The translations under genes and the position numbers were made by a program. Of a DNA stretch of 39,938 nucleotides, positions 10,066-20,957 are shown one piece after another. Source of the DNA: Fragilaria radians (taxonomy: Eukaryota > Bacillariophyta > Fragilariophyceae > Fragilariales > Fragilariaceae). Where the stretch lies: assembly GCA_900642245.1 (NCBI GenBank), contig CAAAJI010000448.1, positions 1 to 39,938 of the forward strand. Reading direction: 5' to 3'. Below the pieces are notes generated by a model. That model saw only the letters and a list, made by a program, of their open reading frames with translations, did not search any database and was not told where the DNA came from. Numbering within the stretch: position 1 is the first letter of the stretch; every line of letters starts with the position of its first letter.

Positions 10066-11312
10066 CCTTGAACAAAATTATGAGTCGGAGACGATATTTT
10101 TTGGCATTTTGACACGATCACTTTTTTCAAGGGATGCTATAACACTAACGTTAACGCTTTTTGTACATACCAAAATTCGACAGCGTGCGATGTCATGGAA
10201 AGGAGATGGGATATTTTTACTGTCTAGAACTGATCGTTTTCAATGAAATTGCAATTGGATGTTTGAAATCATTGGCTCTTACTAATTCCAGGTTATCACC
10301 ACCAATAGGCTCTCTGTCACTTCTTAAATTCAGTGGCTCACATTTTGATAGGTTGTGTGAGGCACGAAAAAAATCTGTACCATGCAAAAGTTCTGACATC
10401 CATGTTGTGATCCGAATTGATGATGGAGATTTTCCGTCCTGTTCAAAAAGTGGATGGTTGAGTGGAAACAAGACAGAAGCTAGCATCAATCAGGAGAGGT
10501 AAAAAGCCAGAATGAGAAGTAGCCAAGTTAATGAAATAATCCAAGAGATTTGGATGTCATCATGAAAAATGAGTTCACCTTGTACACAATTTGACACTTC
10601 TAAATTCAAGAATCCCAATTTCTCAATCAACAAATGCATTACGTGAACAAGTTCACATGGAGGTTGCTCCTCTATGTTGAATAGACACAAATGAAAATTG
10701 CAATCAAAATTTCAACTATTTCCATTTCATACTTGTGTAACTTTAGAACTTCTCTTGAAGATTTGTTCAATCTTGTGCCTGCCTCTTTGTTTGAAGAATT
10801 AGTAGTGCCTGTTCAATTTTCAATCAGGAGAAAAATGGGGCTGCAATATCAATTCCTAAGATATTAAAGAGTTTGGTTTGTAATAATCATGGAAAGTATT
10901 GAATATGCTTTTCATTTACAAAGCAACATTTATCACCAAATTTATCCAGCAAATTATTGATTAAATAAGGTTACAAGATCATGATTTGATTCAAACCTTG
11001 CTTTCAATGATCCCACAACTTGATTTGATGTCACAACATTATCAATGAAGTCTACGTTATCATCATCATTTTCCTTTGAAGGAGTATTGGTAATAACCCA
11101 GGGGGTGTGAAACATATTTTGAGAGCTGATTTTTACCGTCTGCTACACATCATTTGCATGAATAACCCCCCAAAATGCATGTTATTCCTCAATTCTTTAT
11201 CTTCCCTTGGACGTCATCCTTGGTAGTTACAACTCTCATTTCTCCAAGTATCCTTAAACTTGTAGGTAGATGCTACTTTACTTTGTGGAGGGCAATGTCC
11301 AATCCAGATACA
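10066..11312. other. No intact gene; probable retroelement debris on the minus strand
   Basis: No supported gene. Minus-strand sequence downstream of the gag trace (11313-11474) has several short coding-like pieces in different frames but no recognisable protease, integrase or reverse transcriptase motif. Similarity of 10066-10120 to 14213-14270 is upstream sequence of the silaffin-like gene shared with its truncated copy. Confidence 0.35.
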
Positions 11313-11474
11313 TCAACTTGAATGATATGACATTTCAGACCTCAAACCTTTATTCTTGAAATTCTTATAAGCGCTAGCCGCATTTCCATCAGGATACTCC
11401 TTTGACAATGTGAAATATTGCCATTCATCAACCATTCCACAGAAGAGAATCAAACTGATGGTGTTCTTGGTCAT
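11313..11474 (-). mobile_element. Copia-type gag fragment
   Basis: A 53-codon open piece (ATG at 11474) contains GMVDEWQYFTLSKEYPDGNA followed by ASAYKNFKNK. This fits the VDEA....YPDGNA..AWKNL..KY motif of diatom copia-like gag proteins as I know it. It is broken by a stop at 11313, and what follows on this strand is frame-shifted. Only a trace of an element remains, and no LTR was seen. It differs from the gag segments left at 6.5-6.9 kb, so whether the two come from one element is not testable here. Confidence 0.5.
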
Positions 11475-11639
11475 CTAGACTTACTTACGTGAATACCGTA
11501 GAAAAGGGTAAGAAAGCTAGAAGTCATGAAACAATAATGAAATGTGTTAGAAAGTCTTTTATTCAATTGATCAAACATATGAAAATACAAGAGTTGCACT
11601 TGAAAGTTGTGATTACTAATCACAAGACTAAAACAAACT

Positions 11640-14135
11640 CTGACCACACAATCTCAAATATCCAGAATCTCTAATGGATGACCTTAACAAATATTCCAAA
11701 GGTGAAACGAGCGTAAGGGATATTTTCAGTATATTGTTTGGATGAGCTAAAGCCAAATGACCGAAATCTCGTTGAAACTAGGTTGAGAGCTAGCTTGGAG
11801 GCTGCTGCAACTTGAAGAGTGCTTTAGCAAACATTTGTTGAAAGATCCTCTTCATTGTCAAGAGATGAGGTATTTTAATGTCAAAACTCTCTCTCAGGTC
11901 ATGCAGAGTTATAATCATGTTTAGGGGTTAGATAGGAAAAACTAATGTGCATTGAAGTTTAAGGTTTACATGATTTAAAGGTGGTGAAAAGAAAGAATTG
12001 ATTCTTTGCTTTACCAACCACCAACTTGTCTCACTGTTCCAGAGTGAAGAAAAGAAAAGCTAATGATTTAAAGGCAATGACCTCATGCAAACAAGGTATC
12101 ACAGGAAAGATTAAAACTTAAGTTTTCAGAGACCATTATGATATGCTCCATTAGTGTTATCATCTTGGATTATGCCATTAATAACAATGTCACGGTTAAA
12201 CATCTGAATTCGGTCATTATGCATGTACATATACTGAGTTTCACATTACCCATATTATCCTTTCACCTTGACTCCAGTTCCATTTGCCAAAACATAACTA
12301 AAGTTCTCATTCACTTTGTCCCAATTGACTACTTTCCACCAATTGGCAACATATTCTGTACGACGATTCTGGTACTTCAAATAGTACGCATGTTCCCAAA
12401 CATCAAGTCCCAAAATAGGGAAGAGAACACCCTCTGCTAGGACTCCCTTCATCAGGGGATTATCTTGATTGGGTGTGTTGACAATTTTGAGCTGTGTACC
12501 ATCAGCTGTCACACATAGCCACACCCAACCAGAACCAAATGTTGTGCCTGGTGCTGCTTTGGCTTCAAAGGCTGCCTTCATAGAAGTAAGATTACCAAAG
12601 CTTCCATTAATCATGTCCATGAGTTCAAGAGATGGTTGTGTTGTAGCAGCAGTGGTAGGATCTGTCATTTGCTCCCAGAAGAAGGCATGATTGTAATGAC
12701 CACCACCGTTGTTACGCACAGTTGCACCTGCCTCGAGAGCATTCGCCTGAAGTTCTAAAATGTCAGGTTTGGGCTTACCTTGAAAGAATCTATTGATGTT
12801 AGTAACATAGGTTGCATGATGTCTTCCAAGGTGAATGTTCATGGTGGTTGTATCAATATAGGGCTCGAGTGCATCGACAGGATAAGGTAGCTTTGGGAGA
12901 GAATAAGCATCTTGATCAACACAACTAGTAGGCCTCCATTCAAGGGGGACAGGATCTTGAAAAGTGCTGTTGTTTTCGGGTAGGACTGCTTTGAATCCAG
13001 CTTTGCATTCGCATTTGTATCGTTGCGGAGGGAAGTAATTAACACAAAAGGACGTGGTTGCATCACCCCCTGCGCATGGATATGGAATTGCTTTACATTC
13101 ATCAACATCCACGCGGCAATCTGATCCAGTATAGCCAGAAATACAGCGACAAAAGGATTCTCCTGTCGTTGGGTTAATTTCACAAGTCGCACGATTGAGA
13201 ACACAATAGGACTGTTTGGTAGAATTGGCTCCACATAGAAAGTGAGCTCCGCGAAGTAAACGATCTACACTTCTTACATTACGACCACGTAGATTAGTTA
13301 CTTGCTCTTCAATAGGTCTGTCGGCAAATGAATCGCTGGGAAGTAGAAGGATGAGGACTAGGATTGAATGGAAATGTTTCATGTTCTTGACTATGTTTTC
13401 TCTAAGATTTTAAGAATAGTTTGTTGCAGTATTGAAGAATTTTTTATCAGATGTTCGCAGTCTTGAATCTTGAAGATCTATCACAGAATTCAAGCAGTTG
13501 GAAATATTGCAACGGAAATCGATATACAATTTTCATTAATACAATCTTGGTCTGACAAGTGTTTGTAGGTGAAATCATTGATCGCATGACGTTTTCAAAC
13601 ATGCGATCATTAATCTAAGTCCTTCCCGCGCGATCGGAACACATGTTATGTTGAGGTTGCCGTACCCCTTGAAAAATAACATTGCATCCACAAGCCAAAA
13701 AGAGCATGAAGCGCATGTGTGCTTTGATGATTCCGGATAGAATTATTCAATGGTCAAAGATGAGTACAACATAGTCTTCACGGTTTCAAAGAATACGTTA
13801 GTCGTAACAATGTTTATTCTTGAAACTTTTTAAAAATCATGTGATATCAACTTTGGCAGCACTATGCATTACAAGATCACTTGATTCTGTGATAACTTAG
13901 AACGTATCTAGACATCCCTTCAGGAGCAATCAACACAATCTTCTCTATGAGTGAAGATTGATGTCTACAATTATGTACATTCCTATGTAAGAACGGGCTT
14001 TGTTTTAAAATGATAGGCATTCAAGTGTTCCAATTATTGAATTTTAGGATGGCAGAAGCTTCTCCTGTTTTCTCGAGGTTATAACTGTAGCAATGCATCG
14101 TCCATCTGCTTTCCACAGGATAAGTTGTAGATGAT
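11640..14135. repeat. Large direct duplication, copy A (contains intact EGF-SOD gene)
   Basis: About 2.5 kb repeated in the same orientation at 18498-20957. The match covers the 3' flank (for example GTGCTTTAGCAAACA, CATGTTTAGGGGTTAG), the whole EGF-SOD gene, and about 750 bp of 5' flank (for example the block starting CGTAACAATGTTTATTCTTG at 13805 and 20640). Identity is high in the gene and lower in the flanks. Borders were read by eye. Confidence 0.9.
12255..13382 (-). CDS. Secreted EGF-EGF-manganese superoxide dismutase fusion
   Basis: 375 residues, single exon, ATG at 13382. Residues 1-20 are a signal peptide (ILVLILLLPSDSFA). Two six-cysteine EGF-like modules follow: Cys 50, 60, 67, 78, 80, 89 and Cys 96, 103, 113, 124, 126, 154. 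The second begins with DVDEC, the calcium-binding EGF signature. From ~160 to the end is a complete Fe/Mn superoxide dismutase. Metal ligands His184 (MNIHLGRHHATYV), His232 (GGGHYNHAFFW), Asp327 and His331 (DVWEHAYYL) are present, as is gateway Tyr192. Gly in GGGHYNH and Gln306 in NTPNQDNPLM are the Mn-type residues. Several N-glycosylation sequons support secretion. It would convert superoxide to peroxide outside the cell or in the secretory pathway, tethered by the EGF part. The fusion is unusual; MnSODs are normally mitochondrial and single-domain. A broken copy is at 19122-20253. Confidence 0.93.
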   Translation of the reverse strand: MKHFHSILVLILLLPSDSFADRPIEEQVTNLRGRNVRSVDRLLRGAHFLCGANSTKQSYCVLNRATCEINPTTGESFCRCISGYTGSDCRVDVDECKAIPYPCAGGDATTSFCVNYFPPQRYKCECKAGFKAVLPENNSTFQDPVPLEWRPTSCVDQDAYSLPKLPYPVDALEPYIDTTTMNIHLGRHHATYVTNINRFFQGKPKPDILELQANALEAGATVRNNGGGHYNHAFFWEQMTDPTTAATTQPSLELMDMINGSFGNLTSMKAAFEAKAAPGTTFGSGWVWLCVTADGTQLKIVNTPNQDNPLMKGVLAEGVLFPILGLDVWEHAYYLKYQNRRTEYVANWWKVVNWDKVNENFSYVLANGTGVKVKG

Positions 14136-14137
14136 AT
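13383..14137. other. 5' flank of the EGF-SOD gene, conserved between both duplicates
   Basis: No reading frame is supported. The sequence is shared with 20254-20957. The stretch 13805-13975 is nearly identical to 20638-20808 although it is non-coding, so either the duplication is recent or the segment is constrained. It would hold the promoter of the EGF-SOD gene; no specific element was identified. Confidence 0.55.
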
Positions 14138-14212
14138 TCAAGACCGATGAATGAGAACGGTGTAATACAGGATGGAAATACCCAAGAGTAACGTGAGTGA
14201 AGTTAATATCAT
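14138..14212 (-). pseudogene. Truncated copy of the silaffin-like gene start
   Basis: Twenty-four codons from ATG 14212 to a TGA at 14138 encode a hydrophobic segment matching the Lys-rich protein at 9565-10065: MI..SLTLLLGISILYYTV...RS against MI..LLTVFLAITILYYTF...RS. Similarity continues upstream of the ATG (to ~14270; TTGGC.T.TTGACAC and a pyrimidine-rich block) but stops just after the TGA, where the EGF-SOD duplication block begins (~14135). The acidic and Lys-rich parts are absent. Either the gene was truncated when the duplicated block was inserted or joined here, or only the 5' end was copied. Confidence 0.65.
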
Positions 14213-14270
14213 TCTTGCCAAAACATTGAATTCTATAGGATCAATTTGTTTGGCTTCTTGACACCATTAC

Positions 14271-15606
14271 CTTTTTACTACTATACAATAAGGTTGCAGG
14301 ATCGACTTGACGGTTTCAAGAATCAGAAGTTCGGATTCCTCAAATACTGTCATGACTCCTACTGCTTAATTCCTTCGTTTTCCAACACACAATCCTTTAA
14401 TCAGATGATGGGTTGGAGTCTTGATCATGTGAAAAGATTGGAAGATTCAGGAACAAGGATCCTAGAACACAGATTCCTGTAGTAGCTTTGCGTCGTAGTC
14501 AACCGACATTTTGCCAATGGGACAGTATTTGACTTTCATGTCAAAAGAAAACGTACATGATTTATGACAATAAGTGCCCAAGTATTTCAATCGAATGAGT
14601 CACAGCAGTCATCGAACAGCACGCTGTTGATACCCTCATAAAACGTGGCTGAGAGGGTAATAAGCGTATACAAATCATATCATCCATACAATTGAGACAA
14701 TAGATCAGCAGGTTTTTTTTAATTCAAAAGGTCAATACAAGCAATATTCCAAACAAAAGCTTGACAAATAGTATGCCAAGATAGGCTATTGTGACATCTC
14801 TCAAATTGAAACAAAGGGAAAACAAAGCTATTGATAAGAGCTTAGATGTCTTCAAAATCATATAGACAAAGCCAAATGACATTTCCTATCTGCAATAACA
14901 TATTTTGTTTTCAAGTGCTCAAGGAATAAAAAATTGTACATTATCAACGTAGCTTATTGATAAGGTTAATTTATTCGATTGCTCTGCAAAAAACCTTGGG
15001 TCAAGGATAGAAGTGACACAAATGAAGCTAACACAGTAAAATCATGTATGAGTAGGTGTCAATGCAGGATTGGGAAAACGAATCAGTAATTCAGGTATTG
15101 TATTCTAAAATGGGCTCCGGTCACAAGTGTGTTCAAAATAATACGTTTCAAAGTAGGAATGAATGGTGACCTGAATTCATGCACTCACATGACTGAATTT
15201 GATTAGGATATTTTTGATAGGAAAGAAATGATTGACATGGACAAACCCTTTCATGGACTATAATTGGGACATTTTTCTGAAATCCGATAATTTTGGAAGT
15301 CAAAAAAAAGACAAGAAAGACGTGTCGATTCAAGAGTGTATCTTCGGATGGAATTAGAATATCTAACCCCAATTAATTTACAGCTGTGACAAGGATATTA
15401 GATCTGATTTTCGGATTTAACAAATATGGCATTTTGAAAATTGATAACCAGGCTGCCCCGAGATGAATGACTTACACATCTCTAATTCTTGACATTTCGA
15501 CATTGCGTGATTCTTAGATGTAACTGAAGTGTCTATACTAATGGATTATTCAAGATATCTGTTTCGCTTCTTGCTCGTCTCTTTCTTGAGGAGGAACGTA
15601 ACGACA
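14271..15606. other. No gene; 3' flank shared by DUF6824 genes
   Basis: No supported gene. Short blocks at ~15150-15600 recur downstream of the second DUF6824 gene (36660-37160) and once more at 18130-18430, so this is the duplicated 3' flank of that family. Examples are TCTGAAATCCGATAATTTTGG and ACATCTCTAATTC. Confidence 0.45.
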
Positions 15607-16932
15607 TTACATGTTTTTGGATGCGCTGGACTCCATGACAGCTCCACGATCCACTGTCTCATCATGAAGAAAGGTCTTGAGGAATGATGCAGTAAAATGC
15701 TTAGCGTCGCAATGTTTATAGAATATCCAAGTTACCTCGAATACGAGAGAGGACTTTGAATTCGACTGTTCGACACCTTCCACGTAAGGTGTATAGAGCT
15801 TGATCGTTTCAAAAATAGGTTCCTTTACGTTTCCATCACAATGAATGAGGTTATCAAGATTTGCCAAACATATTGCCGCCGCTTCATGATTTCCCATTGT
15901 ACCACTATCAACCATATCGTCATGTGTAACGGATTCAGAATTGTAATTCATTGGGAATACATTGCAGATTTCGGTATGGAATGATGAATCTGAAAAACGT
16001 AACGTCTCCGCCGGAATATGTTTCATACTTGACATTTGTTCATCGTCAAGACAAGGTGACGACTGCATGCGTTTTGATTCCATGAGGAACTCATTCGTTT
16101 CTTTGTTGTCGAGGAGAAAACGATGAGATGAAATAGAAATTGTCACCTTACCAAGAGTGTCCCATGTGGTACCATTACCATTCGTTGTATGTTGCGTCTG
16201 CTGATATAAGGAATAATTCTTCCTGAATGATTTCTGAACTCTCCATGCATGACCGAGCTGCTGTGGAAGAAATAAGGATGATTAGAATGATTTGAAATCA
16301 AGGATTTTTTTTACAAGGATAAAATCAAAAATACCGACCTGTTTTCTAGGAACCATTGCCCCGACATTGTACGGATTGTGCAAGAAATGATTCTTCTGTG
16401 ATATTTTCTGATTCCAACTACTTGCTGCATCTCTCAAGGCATGGCCAACCTATTGTCAGAAGAAGAAATAATGATGATGAGGAATGCGGTTTTCGGCAAA
16501 GGAAATAAATATACATATTATAACATTAAAACTCCCTACCTTTTTTTTCGCAACCTTTACCCCTCCATCATACCATTCAAGTTTATTGTCCAATTGTTTG
16601 AGGAATCGAGCACCGGATCGAAACATTTCATGAACGACTGCTTTTACAACTTCAGATCGTCTGGATCGATGTGACGATTGCAAGTACGCTCCAATGTGTT
16701 GGAATATGACATTCCGAAATCGTTGATTTCCTTCATGGCTGATATAGGATCTCCCTCTTCCACAAAGAATATCATTTGGGGCAGGTACTACGACAACAAT
16801 AGCTTCTTTTTTGTGTCGTACTTGCTGTAAGCATGATTGGGATTTTCGCCATGTATTTTTCTTTTGGTATCGCTTCACCACTTTCCTTGCCATGATTGAA
16901 TTTTGGTCGATTTCACTTGAGTCATTCTGCAT
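15607..16932 (-). CDS. DUF6824 (DILCGRG) domain protein, three exons (copy 1)
   Basis: 385 residues. Exons complement(16540..16932), complement(16339..16449), complement(15607..16260); introns of 90 and 78 bp, GT-AG, all phase 0. The second acceptor is a CAGCAG tandem, so one Gln may be optional. The domain (~53-136) starts NDILCGRG and includes SHEGNQRFR, RSEVVKAVV, SGARFL and LEWYDGG. It is a diatom-enriched domain of unknown function, usually in nuclear-looking, Lys/Arg-rich proteins. Residues 132-168 (exon 2) begin VGHALRDA and exon 3 begins LGHA, an exon-based repeat that is clearer in copy 2. The C-terminal part carries conserved FSDSSFHTEICNVF and an Asp/Glu-rich stretch, suggestive of a regulatory or activation region. 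Start ATG is the Met-Gln shared with copy 2. A regulatory DNA-binding role is possible but unproven. Confidence 0.85.
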
Positions 16933-18129
16933 GCTTGATGTTTGTTGTCTTAATCGGTGATTGTGTTTGATGTGAACGTTTCAACGTAGAGCGAGGGAAT
17001 TTTCGAGGATGTGCTGTATCCCTTGCGAGTGTCTGTGTTGTCTTGTCGTTGATGAAATGGAGTCATTCCGCTTGTTACAGTCGTCGTTTGAATTCGTACA
17101 CAAACTGTGTACTGATTTTTTTTATTTTTGGAATTGGAATCCATTTTTCAAGTGATTTTCCACCAGTCGCTTTTGGTGTTTCATCTCAAAATTGAGTCGC
17201 TTTTGAATTCTATTTTTAACGTATTATAAAAAAACGTTCCTTGATCTCTAATTTGTATCATTTAAGAAAAATTGACAAACGATTAATGTTCAATGTTAGA
17301 AGAAAATTAAACAATGCATAGTACGATGATACCATTGAAGAATGAACTTTTAGGTGTCGATATGCCATTCAGCAATTTATGGCGTAGGCCTTTCATCAAG
17401 TAAAGAAGTGTTAATGAACGTTGTGCTTTATGGCAAAATAAAATATTGAATTCATATCTGTGTTGCATGTTAGATAGTGGAAAAATGAAGTACCTCTGAA
17501 AATTAATGTTTCTTTTCTACTGGTCATGTGCCGTTGGATACCTAGTACAATCATCTTGATCAAGTGCCTTCCATGAAGTTTCAATTGTATTAGGTCTTTT
17601 CAGCGGTCACCAATTTTGACTCATGATTATAAGAAAATAAAGCACGAAGATGCGTTTTTAGGAGTTCAAGGCATTAGAAGTTCAATTTTATGATATCCTC
17701 AAAATACAATATTTCGTGAAGTGTGGTTTCCAACTGTGCTCGAAGAATTTTTTGAGGAAAATGAGAGTTTAATTTTTCTAGACAAAGTCTTTGATTATGT
17801 AATCCTTTTCATCTTGAGTTGTAAGAATTTCTTTTTCGGATCAGAAATTCCCCTGTGATGATATTGTTAAATGGAAGGGGTAGTAAGTCAACGTAACTTT
17901 CTTGAGACACATTTCAATCAATCTAATTTCTACTTTTAGTGCAAGCAGAATACGTAATTTGAAAATTCAAGACCATGAAATAAGAAATAAAATATTAAAT
18001 GACATGAGTCAAGGATCCAAAAGAATAATTTTATTGTGATATTTGGGGCCAGAATATTTTTCACTAAGCATTGTACAAAGACATGGCCTTGAAATTACAG
18101 AAATAGCTACACTCATAATTGTTGTGCAA
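16933..18129. other. 5' flank of DUF6824 copy 1, no gene
   Basis: No supported gene. The open frame 16950-17144 (-) lies just upstream of the DUF6824 start and partly matches the 5' flank of copy 2, but in a different frame and with an 8-bp indel, so it is not an extra exon. Similarity to 38770-39090 is visible at ~17460-17590 (for example ATGTTAGAT followed by AAATGAAG), showing that the duplication unit extends about 600 bp upstream. Confidence 0.45.
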
Positions 18130-18430
18130 TTGACAGGTCTGAAATCTGAATCTTGGAAGTCTCCAAAGATATTTTAGATTTGATATCCATAATTCTCATT
18201 CCCAGAGAGGAATGAATCGCAATATCTAACTCCAACAGATTTTGAGGCCTGGAAAAGAAAAAAAGATGTCAATAAACGGTTCTGATGAACAATGATTGAT
18301 TGACTGACATGTCTTATTCTTGAATTTCGACAAAGGCGGCACTTGGATGTAGTCGTAGTATCAGCTAATTGAGAATTCTTGTTCGTTTCTTGCCCAGCTC
18401 AACGAAAGATTCTTTAGACTTACCAGTAAT
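18130..18430 (-). repeat. Third copy of the DUF6824 downstream flank, without a gene
   Basis: About 300 bp resembling the 3' flanks of both DUF6824 genes. Compare TCTGAAATCTGAATCTTGGAAG with TCTGAAATCCGATAATTTTGG at 15271, the shared AATATCTAAC.CCAA element, the TCTTGAATTTCGACA / TCTTGACATTTCGACA element, and a TTTCTTGC/GCTTCTTGC run. No DUF6824 coding sequence follows. Instead the EGF-SOD duplication block starts at ~18498. A third copy was probably lost or overwritten at this junction. By-eye match of moderate strength. Confidence 0.4.
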
Positions 18431-18497
18431 ATCCGCACGTTATTCATACAGTTGCAATTAGAGAAACTATTCCATTGAGAGGATAAAACTATCGCTG

Positions 18498-20957
18498 ACC
18501 AATTATTCTCAAATATTCAATATCTGTAATAGATGGCCTATGCCAACATAACAAAGGTGAAATAAGCGTAAGCGATATTTCCAATATATTTTAAGGATTA
18601 ATTAAAGCCAAATGACCGAAACCTCTTTAAACTAGGGTGAGAGCTTGCTTGGTGCGCTGTTGTAACTAACAGAGTGCTTTAGCAAACAAATTGTTGAATT
18701 ACTAGCAAGATCCTCTTCATTGTCAAGAGATATGGTACTTAATCTCAAAACTCTCTCGCAGGTCATGCACAGTTATTATCATGTTTAGGGGTTAGCCAGG
18801 AAGAACAAATGTGCATTGTGATTCAAGCTTTGCATGATTTAATGGTGGTGAAAGGAAAGTATTGGTCATTTTGCTCTACCAAGCACAGATTTGTCTTACT
18901 GTTCCAGAGTGCAGGAAAGGAACGCTAATGATTTGAAGGCAATGACCTCATGCAAACAAGGTAAGTCACATGAAAGATTCAAAATCAAGTTTTCAGAGAC
19001 CATTATGATACTCTCAATTACTGTTATCAACTTGGATTATGTCATTACAAACAAAGTCACTGTTAAGCATCTGAATTTGGTCATTATGCATATATATATA
19101 CTGTGTTTCACATTACCCTTCTTATCCTTTTACCTTGACTCCAGTTCCGTTTGCCAACACATAATTGAAGTTCTCATTCACTTTGTCCCAATTGACTACT
19201 TTCCACCAATTGACTACTTTCCACCAATTGGCAACATATTCAGTTCGACGATTCTGGTACTTCAAATAGTACGCATGTTCCCAAACATCAAGTCCCAAAA
19301 TAGGAAAGAGAACACCCTCTGCTAGGACTCCCTTCATCAGGGGATTATCCTGATTGGGTGTGTTGACAATTTTGAGCTGTGTGCCATCGGCTGTCACACA
19401 TAGCCACACCCAACCAGAACCAAATGTTGTGCCTGGTGCTGCTTTGGCTTCAAAGGCTGCCTTCATAGAGGTAAAGTTCCAAAGCTTCCATTGATCATAT
19501 CCATGAGTTTGAGAGATGGTTGTGTTGTAGCAGCAGTGGTAAGATCTGTCATTTGCTCCCAGAAGAAGGCATGATTGTAATGACCACCACCGTTATTACG
19601 CACAGTCGCACCTGCCTCGAGAGCATTTGCTTGAAGTTCTAAAATATCAGGTTTTGGCTTACCTTGAAAGAATCTATTGATGTTAGTAACATAGGTTGCA
19701 TGATGCCTTCCAAGGTGAATGTTCATGGTGGTTGTATCAATGTAGGGCTCGAGTGCATCGGCAGGATAAGGCAGCTTTGGGAGAGAATAAGCATCTTGAT
19801 CAACACAGCTTGTTGGCCTCCATTCAAGGGGGACAGGATCTTGAAAATTGCTGTTATTTTCGGGTAGGACTGATTTGAATCCAGCTTTGCATTCGCATTT
19901 GTATCGTTGTGGGGGGAAGTAATTAACACAAAAGGACGTGGTAGCATCACCCTCTGCACATGGATATGGATTTGCTTTGCATTCATCAATATCCACGCGG
20001 CAATCGTATAGCCAGAAATACAGCGACAAAAGGATTCTCCTGTCGTTGGATTAGTTTCACATGTCGCACGATTGAGAACACAATAGGACTGTTTGGTAGA
20101 ATTGGCTCCACAAAGGAAGTGTGATCCGTGAAGTAAACGATCAACACTTTTTACATTACGACCACGTAAATTAGTTAGTTTCTCTTCAATAGGTCTGTCG
20201 GCAAATGAATCGCTGGGAAGTAGAAGGATGAGTACAAGGATTGTATGTTGCATGTTCTTGACTATGTTTTCTCAAAGTTTTGAAGAATAGTTTAGCTTAG
20301 TAGATATTCCCAGTATTGAAGAATAGTTTATCAGATGTTCGCAGCCTTCAATCTTGAAGATCTAGCAATGATTTTAAGCATTTGGAAATATTACAACGGA
20401 AATCCAATGAGTTCCTTTACAATTTTCAATGATACAATCTTGTGTTAGTAGGTGAAAATCTTTGATTGCATGACGTTTTCAAACGTGCAAAAATTAAATG
20501 AATACAATTTCCCGTGCGGTGGTTTGTTCCAAAAATAGCACTCAGCACATGTTTGCTTTGGTGATTCAGGTAAAAACTCTTCTGTGGTCAAAGTTGATTA
20601 TAAGTCGGTTTTCATGGGTTAAAGAAAAGTTTATGTCAGTCGTAACAATGTTTATTCTTGAAACTTTTTAAAAATCATGTGATACCAACTTTGGCAGCAA
20701 TATGCATTACAAGATCACTTGATTCTGTGATAACTTAGAACGTATCTGGATATCCCTTCAGGAGCAATCAACACAATCTTCTCCATGAGTGAAGATTGAT
20801 GTCTACAATTACATACAATCCTATGTAAGAATGGCTTTGTGGTAAAATGATAACACTCAAGTGTTCCAATTATTGAATTTTAGGATGACAGAAGCTTCTC
20901 CTGTTTTCTAGAACTTATAGCTGCAGCAATGCATCATCTATCTACTTTCCACAGGAT
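18498..20957. repeat. Large direct duplication, copy B (contains broken EGF-SOD gene)
   Basis: Second copy of the ~2.5-kb block at 11640-14135, same orientation, start-to-start distance about 6.86 kb. It ends at GTAGATGATG near 20957, at the same point where copy A runs into the truncated silaffin-like gene. Beyond that the two loci differ. Confidence 0.9.
19122..20253 (-). pseudogene. Frameshifted second copy of the EGF-MnSOD gene
   Basis: Very similar to 12255-13382 over its full length, but the frame is broken twice. Relative to copy A there is a 7-bp deletion at ~20005/20006, removing the GSD part of the first EGF module's end (GYTGSDCR), and a net 1-bp deletion at ~19471-19480 in the SOD domain (SFGNLTS region). 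An 18-bp in-frame tandem duplication at ~19194-19229 also repeats six residues (WWKVVN twice) near the C-terminus. The signal peptide, all metal ligands and the Mn-type residues can still be read in the three frames, so inactivation is recent or reflects assembly errors. No GT-AG intron can repair the frame. Confidence 0.85.

Noticed and set aside
10161..10502. Overlapping frames on both strands upstream of the Lys-rich gene
   Set aside because: Neither the plus nor the minus frame shows a domain, signal or repeat, and the two overlap almost completely; treated as chance.
16950..17144. Extra 5' exon of DUF6824 copy 1
   Set aside because: Homologous flanking DNA exists before copy 2 but in another frame and with an indel, so it is not conserved as protein.
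19466..20010. Introns explaining the broken frame of EGF-SOD copy B
   Set aside because: The breaks coincide with 7-bp and 1-bp deletions relative to copy A, and no GT-AG pair removes them without losing conserved residues.
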